A stretch of DNA of 64,000 nucleotides from Adiantum capillus-veneris (lineage: Eukaryota > Streptophyta > Polypodiopsida > Polypodiales > Pteridaceae). The notes under the pieces are model-generated. The model worked only from the letters and a program-made list of their open reading frames with translations, had not been told where the DNA came from and ran no database searches. The stretch covers positions 58,952,209-59,016,208 of the forward strand of contig CM043971.1 in assembly GCA_014529385.2 (NCBI GenBank), read 5' to 3'. Position numbers and translations under genes: made by a program. Position 1 is the stretch's first letter; the number at the start of each line of letters is the position of its first letter. This document shows positions 33,561 to 48,102 of this stretch, piece by piece.

Positions 33561-34905
33561 GCCATGTGTCACCAGCGTGTGACTACTATCTATCCTTTTT
33601 GTTGATTTCTTTCTTATTATTTATTTACTTTCACTTTTTGGAAACACCCCTCGGGAAATCTAACTGCCCTACATTGCATAGCTAGTGTGGAACTGTCCAG
33701 AGGGAGTCCAGGCATGAGGGCAAGAGAGCACTAAGGTTGGACAAGGACTATGGTTAGCCAAAGTGGGGTCATTGACTAGCCAAAGTGGAATCCTTTGCTA
33801 CAGAGGCTACATTTCAATTCTGGGTGTGGTTGCAGTGTACAAAGGGGGTCAGATGACCTAGAAAGATACAATAGCAGCATCTCCTAAAATTTAGGGAATT
33901 GCTATTTTGGGACCTGAAAACAACAAGGGAATTTTGGTGATTGCTTCAAATTATGCACTATTTTTTCTTTGCTTTCAGTCTTCCAACGGTTGTGCACATG
34001 GAGATCTATCCAATGTGGACCTCTGCAACACTCTTGGACGATTTGGGAGGGGTTGAGCTGACTGATTTTCGCCAGACAGCTGCATTTTCAGCCCCTCACA
34101 GGCGTGTTTTTTGGATGGACAGCAGGTTCAAAGTTTGCCACTCTGCCTCCAGGACACCATTCAGTGGCGGTCGGTGCAGAATTGGTGTCTACTGCACCCT
34201 GTGGTATCCTCTTCATTGGCTTGGTCATTTCTCTTGGGCATGAGATCTATAGGCCATAGGGGACCTTTCAATTGAGTTCGACATCATGCTTGTGACTCCA
34301 GAGGGGGGTATGACTTGTGAATTGATTGGTACATACCATACTTGAGTAGACGTTACGAGCGATATGGCCGTTCTCACAGCATGGGAACTTCGACTTTTTG
34401 GAGAAGACACCACCATTCACTGGTGGACAGTGACTGACCTTTGAACCTTGGTATGATAGGTACATTGCCTTGGAGGAGCATTCTCTTGGCCTTAAAGGAT
34501 AGGATCCCGCGTCGATCTATAGATTGGAGTGGAGCTTCGGTGCTTTGGACTTTCTTGGGCAGTTTACCTGCGAGATACAGTGTATCTATCGTGTAGGTCT
34601 GGAGTGCTTGGCTGGCAGTTTCGATGCTCTCCTTCTCTCTTGATCATTTCTCTGCGTCAGAGTTGTCTACACTCAACCTCGATAACCGTACAACATAAAC
34701 ATTCCTCGCCTTGGGAAGATATGATCTCCCATCTCGGAAGGAGGATAGTACTTTTATTTGCAGTCTCATGGCATTGTTGGCGTGGATCGTGCTTTGGTTG
34801 ACACAGTTGACACTGGAGGACTTGGTATTACATGCTTGGATACTCCAATCGAGAAATCAATAGCAACAAACAAACAGAAACTGCAAACAATTGAATTGAA
34901 CTTGA
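33560..34905. other. Stretch without recognised gene
   Basis: Short plus-strand frames at 33941-34243 and 34529-34801 show no recognised domain. No repeats above background. Confidence 0.35.
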
Positions 34906-34913
34906 ATAGAGAG

Positions 34914-35866
<953 letters not shown>

Positions 35867-36047
35867 GCGCCGTTCCGTGTCAACTCTCCTCTTCTCTCTC
35901 TATATTCAAGTTCAGTTTAGTTGTTTATAGTTTCTGCTCATGTGTTGCTATTGATTTCTCGAGTGAAGTGTCCAAGCTTGTAATAGTGGTATTAGAGCTC
36001 ATACGATTCTTCTTCTACGGAGGATCCGATCCGATGCTTTTTGCAAC

Positions 36048-38819
36048 TGTCACAAGACGGCACCACGTGCCAATAGAAAAGAACAGACTGAACAGACTTT
36101 TAGCACTTTAATAACAATTGAACTGAAAGAGAGAGACGACATGCGATACGGAGTGGCAGAATTCCACCCCAGAGAGTATTGGCCCCAAACCTTGGTGCCC
36201 CTTTCGGTATTTCTTTATATTGTATCAACACAGTACAAGCCAGTACTCTAGACTTTGCACCTTCTCCAGGAAGCATGCCAGAGAATGAGCCCTAACCTCA
36301 TATTTAAAGGCCCTTGGCGTGAAAAGCAGTTACAGTGAAAAGCCTTCAAAACTCAAAAGCTTCTGGTCCAAAAGCAAAGCTAAAAAGTTGCCAGCGTAAT
36401 TTACAGAATATCCGTACAATTGCCACGTCCTCAGCCAACGCAATTTTCGAAAATCTGCCACGTCATCAGCAGCTACGTAATTTTCGTGTGTGTGTGTGAA
36501 TCCTGCTTTATTTTAATTCTTTGTCACTTGGGGCCCCATCGAACGGGGTCCCCATAAGTTGGTAGGACTTATTCTTCTGTTACTTGTTCTTCTTAGGGTT
36601 TAGGCCCCTCGGCCGGCATCTGTAAGTTGGCTCCATTCTTTAGGCTTTGACACGTCAACATTTTGTTACATCTCCCCTTCTTGAAAGAGAGTAATCGTCC
36701 GCGATTAAAACATATCTGCAAAACAACTCAAGTTAGCTCAAAAATTTCCTAGGGACATTCAATTTGCTCTTTTTGTTAAGGAATTAACTTCTCCTTTCGG
36801 CTCTTTTGATCAAGGAATTAGCTTCTTCTTTCGACTGTTTTGATCAAGGAGTTAGCTTCTCCTTTCGTCCAGATTGATATTCCGGCGTAGTAAAATTAGC
36901 CATCACACCTAGACCGTACTGATCTTCCACGGGTGTTTGATGCATTAAAATTACATACCCAGGTAATCTCATCCAATTAGGAATGTTCAGTAATTGTCAC
37001 ATCACAATGCAACACAAATGCTTACATATGCATGTTACAAGACACAACAAACAGCGCCGTTGAGCACTCCTTCGAGACAAATGGTCTGCGGTATGAAGCT
37101 ACTCAACGACTACCTTGTCACTCCCCCCGCAAATAACCTAAAAAGGTCTGGGCCATGAGCTTAGAGGACTGTACAACCAAACGCTCCCAAGACCGCAGTT
37201 TGCGTTGCTTGGAGGTTCAAGCATACAACCAAACGCTCCCCAGGCATCGGCCTGCATCGTTCGGAGGTTTTCAAACATACAATGAAACGCTCCCCATGCA
37301 TCGGCCTGCGTCGTTCCGAGGTTCAAACAATACCAAAACAGTATTTCTCACTTCTCCACCCGGGAGTAAATTCACCAATCAATGAAATCAGTATTAAAAC
37401 CAGAGTCAAATAGTTCAAATTGGTACCAAGACAGGTTCAAAACAGATACCATCCATTTCAAACAGAATCCAAACAAGATCACCAAACAAGATCAAACAAA
37501 AGTCAAACTTAAAAAGCAATCTCGACATCAGTCGAGCTCGAAAAGTCGACTGACTTTCCATCCTTAAACCTGCACCAAAATTAGGGTTAGGTTCATTCCC
37601 ATAAGGTCGTAGCCGAGCACAGCATGATCCATCAGCTCTTGGACAAACAATGTTTCTTTGGCGGCGATGGTAGTCCCAAGATAGCAATTGCACTGGACCT
37701 CCAAGGTCATCTACTTGTGAGGAGCCATCTACTGGGAGATGTCGAGAAATTTCAAGTTATAATCTGCTATGATTTCCATGGCAAGCATTTCAGGATACCC
37801 CACTCTGCCAGAAGTTGCACTCTGAAGGAAGATGTCAGAAACCATACAACTTTGGGCATTTTTTTTTCTTTAAAGCTTGCCAAGTACTTGGAGTATGCTG
37901 CTTGGTAGCTGTAGACATCAACATCTGCATGGCACTGCTTCTGAGAAAAACAGTGACTTGAAACAAATGTGGATCCTTCTCTTGCAAGTGATCTTAATTG
38001 GCTTATGCCCTGTAAGACATGAGCGGTGAAGACGGGAGCGCGCCCGATGCACGATGAAGTAAGGGTGGGAGAAGGGTGGGAGTGGCTAGTGGGACTGGGT
38101 TCGAGGGCGAAGATACCTCAAATAAAAATCCAATAGCTTTGTTTGCTCTTTTGTAGGACCGGTATGCTTTCAGAAAAGCACACGCTTGATGCTCTGATAC
38201 CACTGTCACAAGACGGGCACCACGTGCCAATAGAAAAGAACAGACTGAATAGACTTTTAGCACTTTAATAACAATAAATGAATTGAAAGAGAGAGACAAC
38301 ACGCGACACGGAGTGGCGGAATTCCACCCCAGAGAGTATTGGCCCCAAACCTTGGCGCCCCTTTCAGTATTTCTTTATATTGCATCAACACAGTACAAGC
38401 CGGCACTCCAGACTCTGCACCTTCTCTATGAAGCATGCCAGAGAATGATCCCTAACCTCATATTTAAAGGCCCTTGGCCTGAAAAGCAGTTATAGTGAAA
38501 AGCCTTCAAAACTCAAAAGCTTCTGGTCCAAAAACAAAGCTAAAAAGCTGCGAGCGTTCCGTACAACTGCCACATCATCAGCTAGTGCAATTTTTGAAAA
38601 TCTGCCACGTCATCAGCAGCTATGCAATTTTCGTGTGTGTGTGTGTGAATCTTGCTTTATTTTAATTCTTTGTCACTTGGGGCTCCATCGAACGGGGTCC
38701 CCATAAGTTGGTAGGACTTCTTCTTCTGTTACTTGTTCTTCTTAGGGTTTAGGCCCCTCGGCCGGCATCTGTAAGTTGGCTCCATTCTTTAGGCTTTGAC
38801 ACGTCAGCAGTTTGTTACA
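36048..38819 (-). mobile_element. Complete non-autonomous LTR element (LARD/TRIM-like fossil)
   Basis: LTRs at 36048-36670 and 38204-38819 start TGTCACAAGACGG and end TTTGTTACA, about 5 percent different by eye. A tRNA-Met-type primer site lies inverted (GCTCTGATACCA, 38191-38202) and a purine tract (inverted TCTCCCCTTC, 36671-36680) adjoins the other LTR. Flanks GCAAC (36043-36047) and GCAGC (38820-38824) look like a 5-bp duplication with one change. The 1.5-kb inside has no coding family but holds a 53-bp tandem repeat. It sits in the leader of the surrounding Gypsy remnant. Confidence 0.85.
37175..37330. repeat. 53-bp tandem repeat inside the non-autonomous element
   Basis: Three units start ACAAC(C/G)AAACGCTCCC and end GGAGGTTCAAACAT, with GCATCGGCCTGC in the middle of the last two. 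Confidence 0.8.
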
Positions 38820-40645
38820 GCAGCACACATGGATTCTCGCGGAGAATTCGAGAGTCGGCACCCTTCCGACTGTTGGTTTGCAGGGGGATGAAAAGAAAAA
38901 TTCCAGCGGGGAAACAAAGGAAATCAATCGAGATTCCAACAGGAGTACGCCTTTTTTCGAGGAGTCAAGAGATCTTAGCAAATTTCGGCGGGGAATCTTG
39001 ACAGAGTAGAGTACAAATGTCAACTGCAGGTTGACGCATGCATGAAAAGATTGATCAAGTACTCCAAGGATCCGAAATATGTGGATCACCTGAAGAATTA
39101 CCTGCTTGATGAGGTTCACTCCACATGGCGAGAGGCTGTCCACTCTCCTCTCAAGTCGGTAACGAAGCAGAAAGCAAAGCAGAGTGCAGAAAAGTAGAAA
39201 TTGTACTCGCAGAAAGAGTTGGGCGAAGCTCTTGGAAACAAGACAAGCCAGTTGATGAAAAGCATGAAGCATTCTCAAAAGAAAAGAAAATCAACAAATT
39301 TTATTTGGGTTGGAAATTGACTTTCAAGTGGTTAGAGGATCCAAGAAGTGTGTTAATTTCGTCGATGACTCGAAGGTTTCTTTGTCTTCAGAAAGGTCCG
39401 ACAATTCGTCGTTCTATAGTTCTAGTGTGAATGGGAAAAAGTGGAAGAAGTGGAGGAAAGGAAAGAACAACAAGAAAAGCAGATCTAAGAAAAGGGTCTA
39501 GAATGCACAGAAAGCAATCTAGAAGTTCAGAGGAGGAGATCTTGTTGTGTTTTGATAATTCATACAGTAAGAAAGAGAGCAAGAAGACCAAGGAATTCAA
39601 GGATGGCGGTCAAGCAGTCGAGTTTGACACGTTTTTAGGCCCTTGAATTCATATAGCAGTTTGACATCGCCTTTTCGGGAGGTCATTTCTTGGAACGCTC
39701 CAAGGTACGAAGAGCGGCATCTTACCTGAAAGGAAACGCATAGACATGATGGTCTACTCTATCGTTGCACAGAGAAGCACCTAAGGCGTGGATAAAATTT
39801 TCACTTGAGCATGATTGACAGAAGAATATGAAGAAGATGTCATCACGGCTTTACTTCATCTGAGAACGAAGAAAGAAGAAACTTTGGATGACTATTGCCA
39901 GAGGTTTTGGGATACCTTTTTTCTAGTGTCCTCGTTTCGGAGGATCACTTTGAAGGACCAAATTGAGCAGTTTTGTTACGGTCTACCCAAAGAGATACGA
40001 AGATTTTGCCTACAAAAGAAGTACGATTCCATTTAGAGACTTCTGGGACATGCCAAGCAAGGTTTTCGTATGCATGTCGGCTCATTGACCTATCCTATGG
40101 ACAAACCAATGTGCACTGCAATGGGGCTCGTCTTCCAAGGAAAAGAAGCACCAATGGAACTAGATGATAAGGCCCCTATCACACATGTCCGGCGGATAAG
40201 TGTGAGCTGGCTCCTTGCGGGCGGCTGCTTTTTCCACAGCTCATGTTCAGTGTGAACTAAGTGTACTGTCATGTGGAGATGGTTAGGGGAATGAGTTTGC
40301 TTGAAATGTGAAAGAAAAGGTTATGAATCTTATAGTAACATGATTTGGTAGATCGAGACATCCGTGAAAAGATCAACGTGGTCTAGATGTGATTACTAAA
40401 TATGTTACAATGATCATAATTTGTATTGAGACCCTCGACAGAAATGTGATTGCGTGACTGATTTCTTTGTAGAAGTGCTAGATTTGTGGAGTGTAGTGCA
40501 TGGGTACATAGAGTCAGTGTCTACCGAAGAAAGTTTCTGTCCTATGGCTATTTTGCAGATGTAATCAAGGGCGATTACAATTCTCTCAGGAGGGGGGAAT
40601 GTCACAAGTTGGTGACGCGGCATGCCCATATGTGAAGTGCATGCA

Positions 40646-41247
40646 GGTCAAGCCTATGAATGGAGCCTTCAGACAAGGAAGGGAATGATCAACCCTCATC
40701 GGAGAAAGCCAAGTTGAAGGCGACCAAGGCTTGTAGCAGTAAGAACGGTTCTAATTGTGTTGCTAATCAGCGACAACATGTGCAGCGACAATGTAGTAGA
40801 TGCCACCCTAATTGAGCTTTTTTGGGTAGGAATCCGACTTTTTCAGTATGGTGGCAAAGAGCGGGGTTTGGATGCCTTCGTCGTGATTCGGTTTTATATG
40901 GAGCAGTCGGCTATGGACCTTGTAGAGTAGGGCTGCCTGCTTTTAACTTTCAAGGGAGGGATATATGGTACGATGCGTATCATGTAGGGGTACCCTTATG
41001 GGTTCCATTAGGTAGGATCGACAGCATGTATGGAGGGGTGCCTTTGACGTTTGGCATAGAGTACAACACATTCCTATGAACCAAAGCTTATGATCAACCG
41101 ACTCCAATTCAGGGTACGAAGGATTACAAAGCTGGAGGCTAGAACATCAAGTTTGACACTTTTTTAGGGCTTTGGGATGGAAGGAATTTCTCGCTTTTAT
41201 CAACAGTTTGATATTGCTTTCTCAAGGGGAATTCTTATATAAGCTTC
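40646..41247 (+). mobile_element. Gypsy gag fragment, left part of an interrupted element (fossil)
   Basis: Pro/Gly/Tyr-rich sequence (YDAYHVGVPLWVPLG near 40978) is followed by a decayed gag segment ending near AGTTTGATATTGCTTTCTC. It resumes at 63006 after a 21.8-kb insertion, as shown by the GCTTC duplication. Fossil; broken. Confidence 0.6.
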
Positions 41248-41819
41248 TGTCACAAAGTGATGATGTGGCATGACAACCCATACAAATTCCAGTGAAAAAT
41301 GACAAGCCATAATCTATAAGTTGTAACCAACTAATGGTACCCCGTTTGAAGGGGCCAAAGGGACAAAGGAAAAGTAATTTGCGAAAGTATTGCTGATGTG
41401 GCAAAGCTGTACGAACTGCCAGCAAATCGCTCTGACAGCTGACGTGGAATACCGTACGAATTTCCGCAAAATTTTCCGCGTTTTGTGCTGGCTGCTGGCA
41501 GCGCTAGTTTTTTTGGGACAAGATGCTTTTGAGTTTGAAGCTTTTCATGTACTGCATTTTGAGAAGACCTTGGACTTATAAACATGTACCTAGGGTCTCT
41601 CTTCCGCTCAGATTGCTGACGAGCACTGAGCAGAGATGGCCCGCGGAATGTGTACTTTGCTCAAGTGTTAATATAAAATAAATACCGAAAGGGGCCAATA
41701 CCTCTGGGCACGGAACTACGGTGGGCCGTGTCATCTCAGTTAAATTATGATTTAAGTATTAAGTGATTCTCTCGTGTGTCGTACCAGATTCTTGACTTGG
41801 GATGTCCAAGTCTGTTATA
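41248..41819 (+). repeat. 5' LTR of the Gypsy element
   Basis: Begins TGTCACAAAGTGATG and ends GTCCAAGTCTGTTATA, directly followed by the primer-binding site. It contains the shared module AATACCGAAAGGGGCCAATACC near 41680. Confidence 0.9.
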
Positions 41820-43773
41820 GTGGTATCAGAGCTAAGTCGATTTTCCTTCCACCGGGAAATTCGATCACTTTTACCGCGACATACATGGATTCAAGTGACG
41901 AATCCCGCAAGAATCAGACTAACTCACCCGACAATTCCGGGTTGGGTGAAAGCACGGAAATTCTAACAGTCGATCAAAAGAAGAGTACGTGCCACCACGG
42001 CATGTGGAGTATGAACGAATGGAGATGCAGTGTCAACAACAGGTTGATGCTTGTGCTTAGCAGATGCTCCAATATTCGAAGGATCCTCAATATGCAAATT
42101 TTTTGACCAAGCATCCGATCGACGAAATGCATACTCGATGGCGTACAGCCATCGACTCACCTTTAAAGTCATCATTGAAGAAAACAACTGTGTCGTGGGT
42201 GTACATTGAAGACGAACTTGATGATGTGGTAGAACGACAAGTCAACCAAATATTGAGGACCACGAAGCATTCAAAGAGACGCAGCTGAGGAGCAGAGTAC
42301 CTTGGTTACTTGGGTCATTAGTCTTCTTTTGCAAATGCACGAAAGCAAAAGAAGCGCGTACATTTTGAGGGTGTTTTTAATTCTTCCTCAACCTCTTCTG
42401 TTAGTTCAGATAGCTCCTCTGATTCAAGTGATGAGGACCGAAAGAGCAGGAATGAAGAAAGACTGAGAGACACGGTAAGAACAAGAAGGCCAAGAAGATC
42501 TAATCCCACCAAAGATCTTAGAAATCTTCTGACAGTTCTGAGGAGGATTCATCCTCTTCTGAGAGTTTGGACTCTGAACTAGATGTTTTATTCTAAGAGG
42601 AAGCACTTTTATAGAGCCAATCAATACGACTTTCTCGAGGATAAGAGCAAGAAGACCAAAGAATTCAAGGAGGGTGGACAAGCACTAAAATTTGATACCT
42701 TTTTAGGTTTTCAAGATGCTCACAAGGCCCTCGCTTTTATTCAACAATTTGACATAGCTTTTTCTGGAGGGCGCTATTGAGAGCACTCCATCAGGAGGGC
42801 AGCATCCGATTTGAAAGGAAATGCACGGACATGGTGGTCCACTCTTCTGTTACGAAAAGAAGCACCGACAAAGTGGCTAAAGTTCAAGCGACTTTGTATT
42901 TCCTCTTGGCTCACTCAGGAGTACGAACGTGATGTGATGACTGCTTAGAATCATCTTTGGATGACCAAGGGAGATACTTTGGATAATTATTGCGAGAGAT
43001 CTTGTTGTGCTTTTCTACATGCCTCTTCCATTAAAAAGATCACTTTTAAGCAGTAAATTGAGCGATTTTGCTGTGGAATTTCCAAAGAGAAAGAGATTAC
43101 TGCTTACTACAGAAGCCCGAGTGACGAGTCCATACAAGAACTGATGGGACATGCTAAGCAAGGGTTTGCTATGCATTCGAGTAATCTGACTTATCCAACT
43201 GACCATTTTTTGACAGTAGGGACCGGACAAAATTTGACAAATGCTAACAATAGACGAGGAAAGTTTCAGAAAAAGAAAGATACAGGTCGCCGACTAACAG
43301 AGGAACAGAAATCAGAGTACCTCAAATAAGGAAAACGCTTTTACAGTGCACCCGACGAGATGTTGCCATTACACGTGTCATTGGCAAACTTCGTTTGCAT
43401 TGTTAGGGGTATTTAGGGCAGGAGGAATTTTACATCATGCCTTTGGAAGGGTGTGACGTCCACCTAGGAATCCCTTGGTTCCACAAGAACAGTACCGTGG
43501 TTAATTGTAGGGCCAGGAAAGCTACTTTGAAGAATGAGAAGGGCCGAGAGATTGCACTTGATGTAAAGCTGAAGGGCGAGTCAATTCCACTTGTATCGGC
43601 TTCGGCCATTTCCAAATTAATGAAATCCAATCTTTTTGTTTACTTGATCTTCTTGAGAGAATTGAATGATGAACGAAGGTCAATCAAATTTGTCTTGTTT
43701 GGAAAAGGAACCACAAGAATTTCTACACGCATAGGTTGACTGTTTCTATGAAGGCCTACCAGGCGAGTTACCT

Positions 43774-44955
43774 TGTCAGGTGCAGCGGAAGAGAATAAGG
43801 ATGTCGGGTGCAGCGGAAGAGAATAAGGATTTTGCTCGGATCTAGTACTCCGCACACAAACACAAGGGACACTTTACTTCACTTGAAAGAACTGAACTGA
43901 ACTGAAAGAAAGAGAGAGATGAGAGAGAAAAGAGATGACACAGGATGTCCGGTCCCAACCCTCAAGGGCCCCCTCGCTCTGTTGCCAGAGCAGGTACTTT
44001 CTTTATTCTTGCACAATGATACAATGACTAAATGAGATGCTGATGCTAAGGGGTACTGATGTTGTGGTACTTGATGACGACTATGTCTACGACGACGATG
44101 ATGCCGACGATGATATGACAATGACGACGACGATTGTGACAATGACGACAATGATGTCGTCGTCAAGTCTGGGATCTGCGACGATGGCGACAAAGGTGTC
44201 GTCGTCAAGATAGGGACTACGATGACGATGATGATGTCGACCACGATGATGGTGTCGATGATGATGGCGTCAAGGCTGAAATCTGAAAACGCTAGGCTTC
44301 TTGCTGGGGATGTGCTACTACTGTGGTACTTCAGCTTGGATCTGCAACTGCCGAGTCGCACTAATGCTGAAATGCAAGAACGCTGGCTGATCTACCTGAA
44401 TTCTGAAAACGCTAGGCTGATTTGGTACTAGATGGGGAATCTGGTGAGGATCTGCAACCTGGTGGGAGCGGGCTCTCACGAGGATAAGGCTGAAAACTGA
44501 AAGCGTTGGGCTGTTTGCTGAAAACTGAAAACGCCTGGCTGATTTGGGTCTTCTTTTGCTTGAGAAAACGCTAGGGCTCCTTCTGAGGTGCTACATGCCT
44601 GCTGGGTGCCTGCCTTCTTGTGTCCCTGCTTCTTCCGCTTCTACTGAGTGCCCAATGGGTTTCTTTTATAGATCTTTAGCAATTTGCCCTACCTACTTTT
44701 CTAACAAACTTACAAAAAGAATTCCAAAAGTCACTTTAAATAAGATGACTTATAAGAGGTGGTTCATGAGGTAAAGTGCCTGCATGATGAGATGATTGTT
44801 CTTGTGCAAGAGAGGGTATGCAACTATGACTAGCCTGAACATGCATGTCCTGCTAGAGGCTCACCAAGGTGGTAGGCTCAGTCTGAAGCTAATGACTCAT
44901 GCAAGACTGTGGCAGAAGCATGTCCACGTAGCGCAAGTGAAGTGCGCATGTGACA
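43774..44955 (-). repeat. LTR copy 1 of the composite
   Basis: It begins TGTCAGGTGCAGCGG and ends GCGCATGTGACA. A 28-bp duplication of the first bases sits at its outer edge. The LTR carries a (GAC/GAT)-rich stretch and a minisatellite with CTGAAAACGCTAGG. Open frames of Asp or Ser/Thr runs here are repeat artefacts. Confidence 0.85.
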
Positions 44956-45495
44956 TTCGCCCCTGTTAAAAGTGAGGCACAGTTGCCGAACTTCTATCTG
45001 TACCTCTGATGGTGATTGATGAATGCTTCTGATGCTGTGGATGCACAAATCAATGCAGATTCCTCCGAAACCAAGGACTGATGGTAGTGCGGGTGCTGTG
45101 GTACTGCTGGCGATGCAAACACCGTGTAAGGGTCATTGTCCAGCCTTACTACGATTGCCGAATATCAGCCTGGGCTCGAGCTTGCTGTAGCAAGAGCTGT
45201 TCCCGAAACACTGACTATGGTGAAAACATTACTGGTGCTGATGGACCGAGGTGTGGTTCCGGAGTCCTTTCCAAAGGTTCAATAACGAGGTAAATGGATG
45301 CACGCTACATGCGAATGCGAATGCGAATGTAGAAGAGGTTAGGGATCCATTCTTCAACTCCTTCCATATCCGCATACAAGGCTAGGAGATCTTGGTACTC
45401 AAGATTTGGGGTTCTCGGTTCTTGATGTTCTTCGTACTTGATGATTCTTCCCTTGAGTTCGCGAAGCCGAAGTACGCAAAGAGCTCTGATACCAA
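44956..45495 (-). other. Short internal region of the composite, copy 1
   Basis: A 540-bp non-coding region between purine tract and primer-binding site. Near 45304-45327 it has GCGAATGCGAATGCGAATG-type hexamer repeats, also present in copy 2 at about 50588. Confidence 0.7.
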
Positions 45496-45945
45496 TGTCA
45501 GGTGCAGCGGAAGAGAACAAGAATTTTGCTCGGATCTAGTACTCCACACACAAACACAAGGGACATTTTACTTCACTTCAAAGAACTGAATTGAACTGAA
45601 AGAAAGAGAGACAAGAGAGAGAAAATAGACGAAATAGGGATGTCGGGTCCCAACCCTCAAGGACCCCCTTGCTTTGTTGCCAGAGCAAGTACTTTCTTTA
45701 TTCATGCACAATGTTGATACAATGACTAAATACTGAGATGTCGATGCTAAGGGGTTCTGATGTTGTGGTACTTGATGACGACTATGTCGATGACGACGAT
45801 GATGTTGATGACGACGATGACGACTGTGACGATGATGTCGTGATCAAGTTCGGGATCTCCGACGATGGCAACGAAGGTGTTGTTGTCAAGATAGGGATCT
45901 GTGATGACGATGACGAAGGTGTCGTTGTCAAGATAGGGATGTGTG
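45496..45945 (-). repeat. LTR copy 2, left part
   Basis: First 450 bp of a 1.18-kb LTR. The remainder continues at 48108-48852 after a Copia insertion. Confidence 0.85.
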
Positions 45946-48102
45946 TGTGGGGTAGCAGGAGAGAGAGCCCACTTGCTACTCTATGCAATGAGAGTGAAGG
46001 AGAAGAGGAGAGTGGCGCAGAAGAAGCACACGCAGAGAAAAAATACGTGAGAGAGAGAGAGAACTCGTAGAAGTTTGGGAAAAGTCACAATAGTCATTTT
46101 GGGCTTGACCTTTGAGTATATGAGTAAGTGACTAGGGGGCCATTCACACTTGGGCCCCCTCACTTATAAGTCTTTTAACTTATAAGTTAATAAGTACAAG
46201 GCACTTAGGCCTTTATTCCCTAACAACCTCCCACCTAAAGGCAATGTACCTTGGGAGATCAAAGAATCAGCTAACTATGATACATCAGCTGATCATGCAC
46301 TTACTCATCCAACACCCATCATCTGACGGCAATATGCAAACCGCTCTGCTGGAAGACTCTTGGTCAAAAGATATGCAGGATTGTCATCTGTGTGCACCTT
46401 GACAAGTGTAATGCTCTTGTCATCAAGCACACTCTTGATAAAATGATACTTCACCTCTATGTGCTTTGTCTTGGCATTTCCCTTGTCCTTTGCATCAGTT
46501 TCAGCACCCTTGTTCTTCTCTTTCTTCCACTCATAGCATTCCCGTTTATAATGCCCTTTCTTTCCACAATGATGACACACAACATCTTTCCTACGAGATT
46601 TGCTGCGTGCCTTGTCCTTACTGTCAGATTTCTCCCTCTGTTGAGACCTGCCTCTCAAGTGCAATGCATTAGAAGACCCACCTGTGGTGTTCTTCCTGTT
46701 CATCTCTTCCATCAAGAGAGAACTCTCTACATCTGCATACTTAAGTGACGCACTTGAGTTACTAAGAGCTGTCCGGAATACATCCCAACTCTCGGGCAAT
46801 GTGCATAGCAGAAAAGTAGCTTTGAACTCCTCATCAATCGTGAATTTCAGCTCTGTCAGTTGGCTGAAAATAGAATTGAATTCATTGAGGTGCACTGACA
46901 TGTGCGTGCCCTCCTTCATGCGGAGATCCATAAGCTTCTTAAGCCAATACACTTTACTGGCAGCACTCTACTGTGCATACAACTCGTCTAAACGCTTCCA
47001 CATGCCCCATGCTGTCTGCTCATTCTCTACATTGAAGAGTAAATTGTCAGACACCGAAAGCATGATCGTGGAGCGAGCCAACTCGTCCACTTCTTCCCAT
47101 TCTTCAACCTCCATATCATCCGGTTTCACACCCTGTAACTTAATAGGTTTCGCCTGTTTCTTCTGCAACATCACATTATAACATTGCTTCTTCCATATAG
47201 CAAAGTTATGGGACCCTTCAAGCTTGCGAATGTGCAACAAATTGCCACTTTCACTGCTAGAAGCCATTCTGAGTGATTGCAAGCACTGAAAACCTGTTTT
47301 GCCGACCTAAACACGCCCAAATGTGCGCAATCGGGCAAAAACAGCTTGCTGTTACAGAAAAACAGCGAGCAAATTTCACGCGAAATCACCCCAAAAACAG
47401 CGTACATTCACTGCCAAACCCTTACCAAAGGTTTCCACAAGGTGTATACATCATTTGCTTGCTGAAATTCCCTGTTTTAGGGCAAAAAACAGACCTGTAA
47501 ACACCTGTTTTGCTGAATTTTCAGAACCTCGTTGGTGGAAACACCTGTAAGATTGACCTGTGAGACTTGCCCTAATGAAATTGCATCAAATTGACCCCGA
47601 AATTGGTCAATTTCAGCAGAAATAGGCTGCTGTTCGCCAGTTTTTGAAACCCTAATTTTGGGGAAACTGTCACCGGAGGTCGATTCTACACGGTGAGAGG
47701 ATCCCTTCGCGACAGAGTTGATCGAAAACGGTTGAATATCCTTCCCGCAGCGAGCAAGAACAGAATTCTGATCTGTGTTGCGAAAATGGCTCTCTTGGAA
47801 ACCCTAAAGCTCTGATACCATGTGTGGGGTAGCAAGAGAGAGAGCCCACTTGCTACTCTATGCAATGAGAGTGAAGGAGAAGAGGAGAGTGGCGCAGAAG
47901 AAGCACACGCAGAGAAAAAATACGTGAGAGAGAGAGAGAACTCGTAGAAGTTTGGGAAAAGTCACAATAGTCATTTTGGGCTTGACCTTTGAGTATATGA
48001 GTAAGTGACTAGGGGGCCATTCACACTTGGGCCCCCTCACTTATAAGTCTTTTAACTTATAAGTTAATAAGTACAAGGCACGTAGGCCTTTATTCCCTAA
48101 CA
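45946..48102 (-). mobile_element. Young Ty1/Copia derivative with gag but little of pol (fossil)
   Basis: LTRs 45946-46225 and 47823-48102 (280 bp each) differ at two positions. The primer site GCTCTGATACCA (inverted, 47809-47820) and purine tract (inverted ACCTCCCACCT, 46226) are in place. Flanks GTGTG and GTGCG look like a 5-bp duplication with one change. Inside, a minus-strand gag has an N-terminal Copia gag domain (47267-46968, starting MASSSESGNLL) and a zinc knuckle CHHCGKKGHYKREC. It runs into the last part of RNase H (LLTKSLPAERFAYCRQMMG). Most of pol is absent, so it would depend on another element. Few breaks; the youngest element in the nest. Confidence 0.9.
46305..47267 (-). pseudogene. 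Copia gag region with zinc knuckle, joined to an RNase H tail (fossil)
   Basis: Two open stretches, 47267-46968 and 46952-46305, cover a Copia gag. They include HMSVHLNEFNSIFSQLTEL and FLLCTLPESWDVFRTAL (typical gag helices), a basic linker and one CCHC knuckle. The tail KVHTDDNPAYLLTKSLPAER is the end of Copia RNase H. About one break. Confidence 0.8.

Noticed and set aside
38742-39278. 178-codon minus-strand open frame
   Set aside because: It spans an LTR end and the antisense of a Gypsy gag leader and has no domain. It is a chance frame.
40168-40275. GGCCCCTATCACACATG, resembling the end of the 31120-31454 element
   Set aside because: No matching inverted end was found within the following 600 bp and the internal sequence differs, so it was not called as a second copy.
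45738-46070. Open frame with long Asp runs
   Set aside because: Created by the GAC/GAT repeats of an LTR and running into the Copia LTR. Equivalent frames at 44050-44430, 49009-49443 and 58358-58837 are parts of the other LTR copies.
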